From positions 1-64,000 of the forward strand of contig JAFRZH010000022.1 of assembly GCA_017442645.1 (NCBI GenBank): a DNA stretch of 64,000 nucleotides, read 5' to 3'. Positions 62,881-64,000 of this stretch are shown here, piece after piece. The DNA comes from a bacterium. Lineage in GTDB: Bacteria > Patescibacteria > JAEDAM01 > Absconditabacterales > Absconditicoccaceae. Positions within the stretch are counted from its first letter, which is position 1; each line of letters starts with the position of its first letter. Both the position numbers and the translations under genes were made by a program. The notes below the pieces were generated by a model. That model saw nothing but the letters and a program-made list of their open reading frames with translations. It searched no databases and was not told the DNA's origin.

Positions 62881-63168
62881 ATGTCTTGAAAAGTAAAAAA
62901 TACGGAAAGTTGAGAAGATATTTCACGTAAGGATTTATTTAAATTTGCGGGGATTCCTACAGCTATTGTTACTGGTCTTATTGCTTTGGCACTTTGTCTA
63001 AGTGATTCTTCTAAAAGAACTGCTCCTTCTCTACAAAATCTTACTGATACTTTATCGACTAAAGATACGCTTCTTCCTTCAGATTCTGTTAAGACTTCTT
63101 TGTATGATATTTTATGAGAAGAAAATGAAGCAAGTTTTGATCGCTGTGGATTTCAACCGGCATATTAA
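62881..63168 (+). CDS. small protein with one hydrophobic segment
   Basis: 95 aa: charged N-terminus MSGKVKNTESGEDISRKDLF, hydrophobic FAGIPTAIVTGLIALALCLS, then a Ser/Thr-rich tail ending RCGFQPAY. A single-pass membrane or secreted protein is likely. The C-terminal CGFQPAY may be conserved among relatives, but no family is recognised. Codons 3 and 11 are UGA. Confidence 0.5.
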
Positions 63169-63238
63169 TAATTTTTAAATTTTGTATTTTGGGAAAAGTT
63201 TAAAGTTTTGTTTTCTGAAAATTTTGAGTAAAGAAGAA

Positions 63239-63274
63239 AAGTCTGACTGCTCATGGTGGAGAGTCAGATTTTTT
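63239..63274. terminator. hairpin terminator
   Basis: CTGACT/AGTCAG arms (63243-63248 with 63262-63267) and a T-run. The left part GTCTGACT..GGAGAGTCAGATT is the same module as in the array repeat, showing the module occurs outside the array. Confidence 0.7.
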
Positions 63275-63283
63275 AGGTTTATT

Positions 63284-64000
63284 TTAGTTAATTGTTCTTA
63301 CTTGAACATCAGAATATTCTTGAGTTATGTTTTGAATTTGTTGAATATAGTTTTGATATCTACTTTCATTATTGCTATTTTGAAATGCTGTATGAATATC
63401 ATTTGAGTTATTAATGACAATATCACGTCCATTGTTTTCTGCATAAGCTGTAATTCATGCGTTTTTTAATAATTTGATTGTGTTTTCTACTTTGATTGTA
63501 TCTTTACTTAATCTTTCAATTCCATCAAATGCCTCTTCAATTTCTGGTATGAGTTCTTCTATTTTTTTATTCGCTAGTAAATAGGTTTCTTGTTTTTCTA
63601 GTCTTTGTTTTAAATTTGATAAAGTCGCATATTGTTCTTGAAATTCTCATCTTGGTAGCATTTCCCCCTCTTGAATAGTTGTTTTTTGAAAATCATGATA
63701 TAATCTGTTGAATGTTGTTTTTGCTATGTTAAGCGTATTAAGGTTAATTTTTGAAATATCTCCAAAGTTTTGAATTCTTTTATTAAAATTTTCTTTAATA
63801 TAGCTAATCGCACTGTTTTCATAGAGTTTATTGAGTTGTTGTTCAAATTTTTGAGCGTCAAATTGTTTATTTGTCGTAATATCTGTTAATTTCAGTTTGT
63901 TTTCTGTATTTGTCAGTTTATTTTGGATTGTTATTGTACTGATAGTTCCCTCAGAACATTGCAGAATTTTACCATGTTGTTGTGTCTTAGTAAAATATTC
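63284..64000 (-). CDS. helical protein, 5' end beyond the window
   Basis: 239 codons are visible and open to the window edge; the start is missing. The sequence is Asn-, Gln-, Lys- and Thr-rich and mostly helical (QKFEQQLNKLYENSAISYIKE, LSNLKQRLEKQETYLLANKK). Two UGA-Gly codons are read. A coiled-coil, possibly cell-envelope or scaffold protein; no family is recognised. Confidence 0.6.

Noticed and set aside
221..63168. UGA as tryptophan (code 4)
   Set aside because: Conserved sites with TGA align with glycine in many families, and tryptophans in the same proteins are TGG.

Overview
The window comes from an AT-rich bacterium that reads UGA as glycine (translation table 25). Nearly every gene carries in-frame TGA codons, and these fall on invariant glycines: before KMSS in ArgRS, before MTCSAC in a copper ATPase, in the MutS FARVGSGD segment, and in the HisRS YAGVGGSIG segment. 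Tryptophan is TGG throughout. This places the organism in Candidatus Absconditabacteria (SR1) or Gracilibacteria. All CDS below were read with UGA=Gly and joined across TGA by hand. No tRNA-Gly(UCA) lies in the window.

Layout. 0-19 kb is mostly core: hisS, asnS, an EcoRI-type methylase next to a DUF262-HNH nuclease, a lipoprotein, murC, a YgjP-type metallopeptidase, mutS, a VanY-type carboxypeptidase, hflX, rsmG, two tRNAs, an FtsW/RodA protein and an RluB-type pseudouridine synthase. 19-28.5 kb is an accessory block, all on the minus strand except an AraC remnant: two flavodoxins, a DUF4405 cytochrome b-like protein, an AAA/DUF4143 ATPase, an aldo/keto reductase, a Vat-type acetyltransferase, a copper P-type ATPase, an HMA-TauE/SafE-cupredoxin fusion and a His-rich exported protein, plus fragments of a GNAT and an AraC gene. 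In the genes counted, glycine here is mostly UGA, unlike core genes such as asnS, which suggests separate ancestry. 28.7-40.2 kb is core again: a ten-tRNA cluster with rpsT, nusA, a TPR protein, a serine recombinase, a methyltransferase, lgt and dnaJ.

40.2-55.8 kb, between dnaJ and argS, is the most unusual region: about 15.6 kb of defence or toxin-antitoxin type genes. It has RelBE and HigBA pairs, a Panacea (SocA-type) antitoxin with an unknown partner, a RelA/SpoT-domain protein, a 5'-truncated surface-protein gene, and seven AAA/DUF4143 ATPases (one dead). The genes are separated by about ten copies of a ~125-bp composite hairpin repeat, all in the same direction and mostly abutting gene 3' ends. 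Several ATPase genes have strong palindromes just upstream, consistent with autoregulation. 55.8-64 kb returns to core and envelope genes: argS, a P-loop protein, DUF2103, PrsW-like, FtsQ-like, PAP2-like and small membrane or lipoproteins.

Together the genes suggest a small-genome, host-associated cell with normal translation, repair and wall-synthesis genes. It appears to have imported metal and redox functions and to carry a cassette-like array in which related ATPases and toxin modules share one terminator-like repeat.
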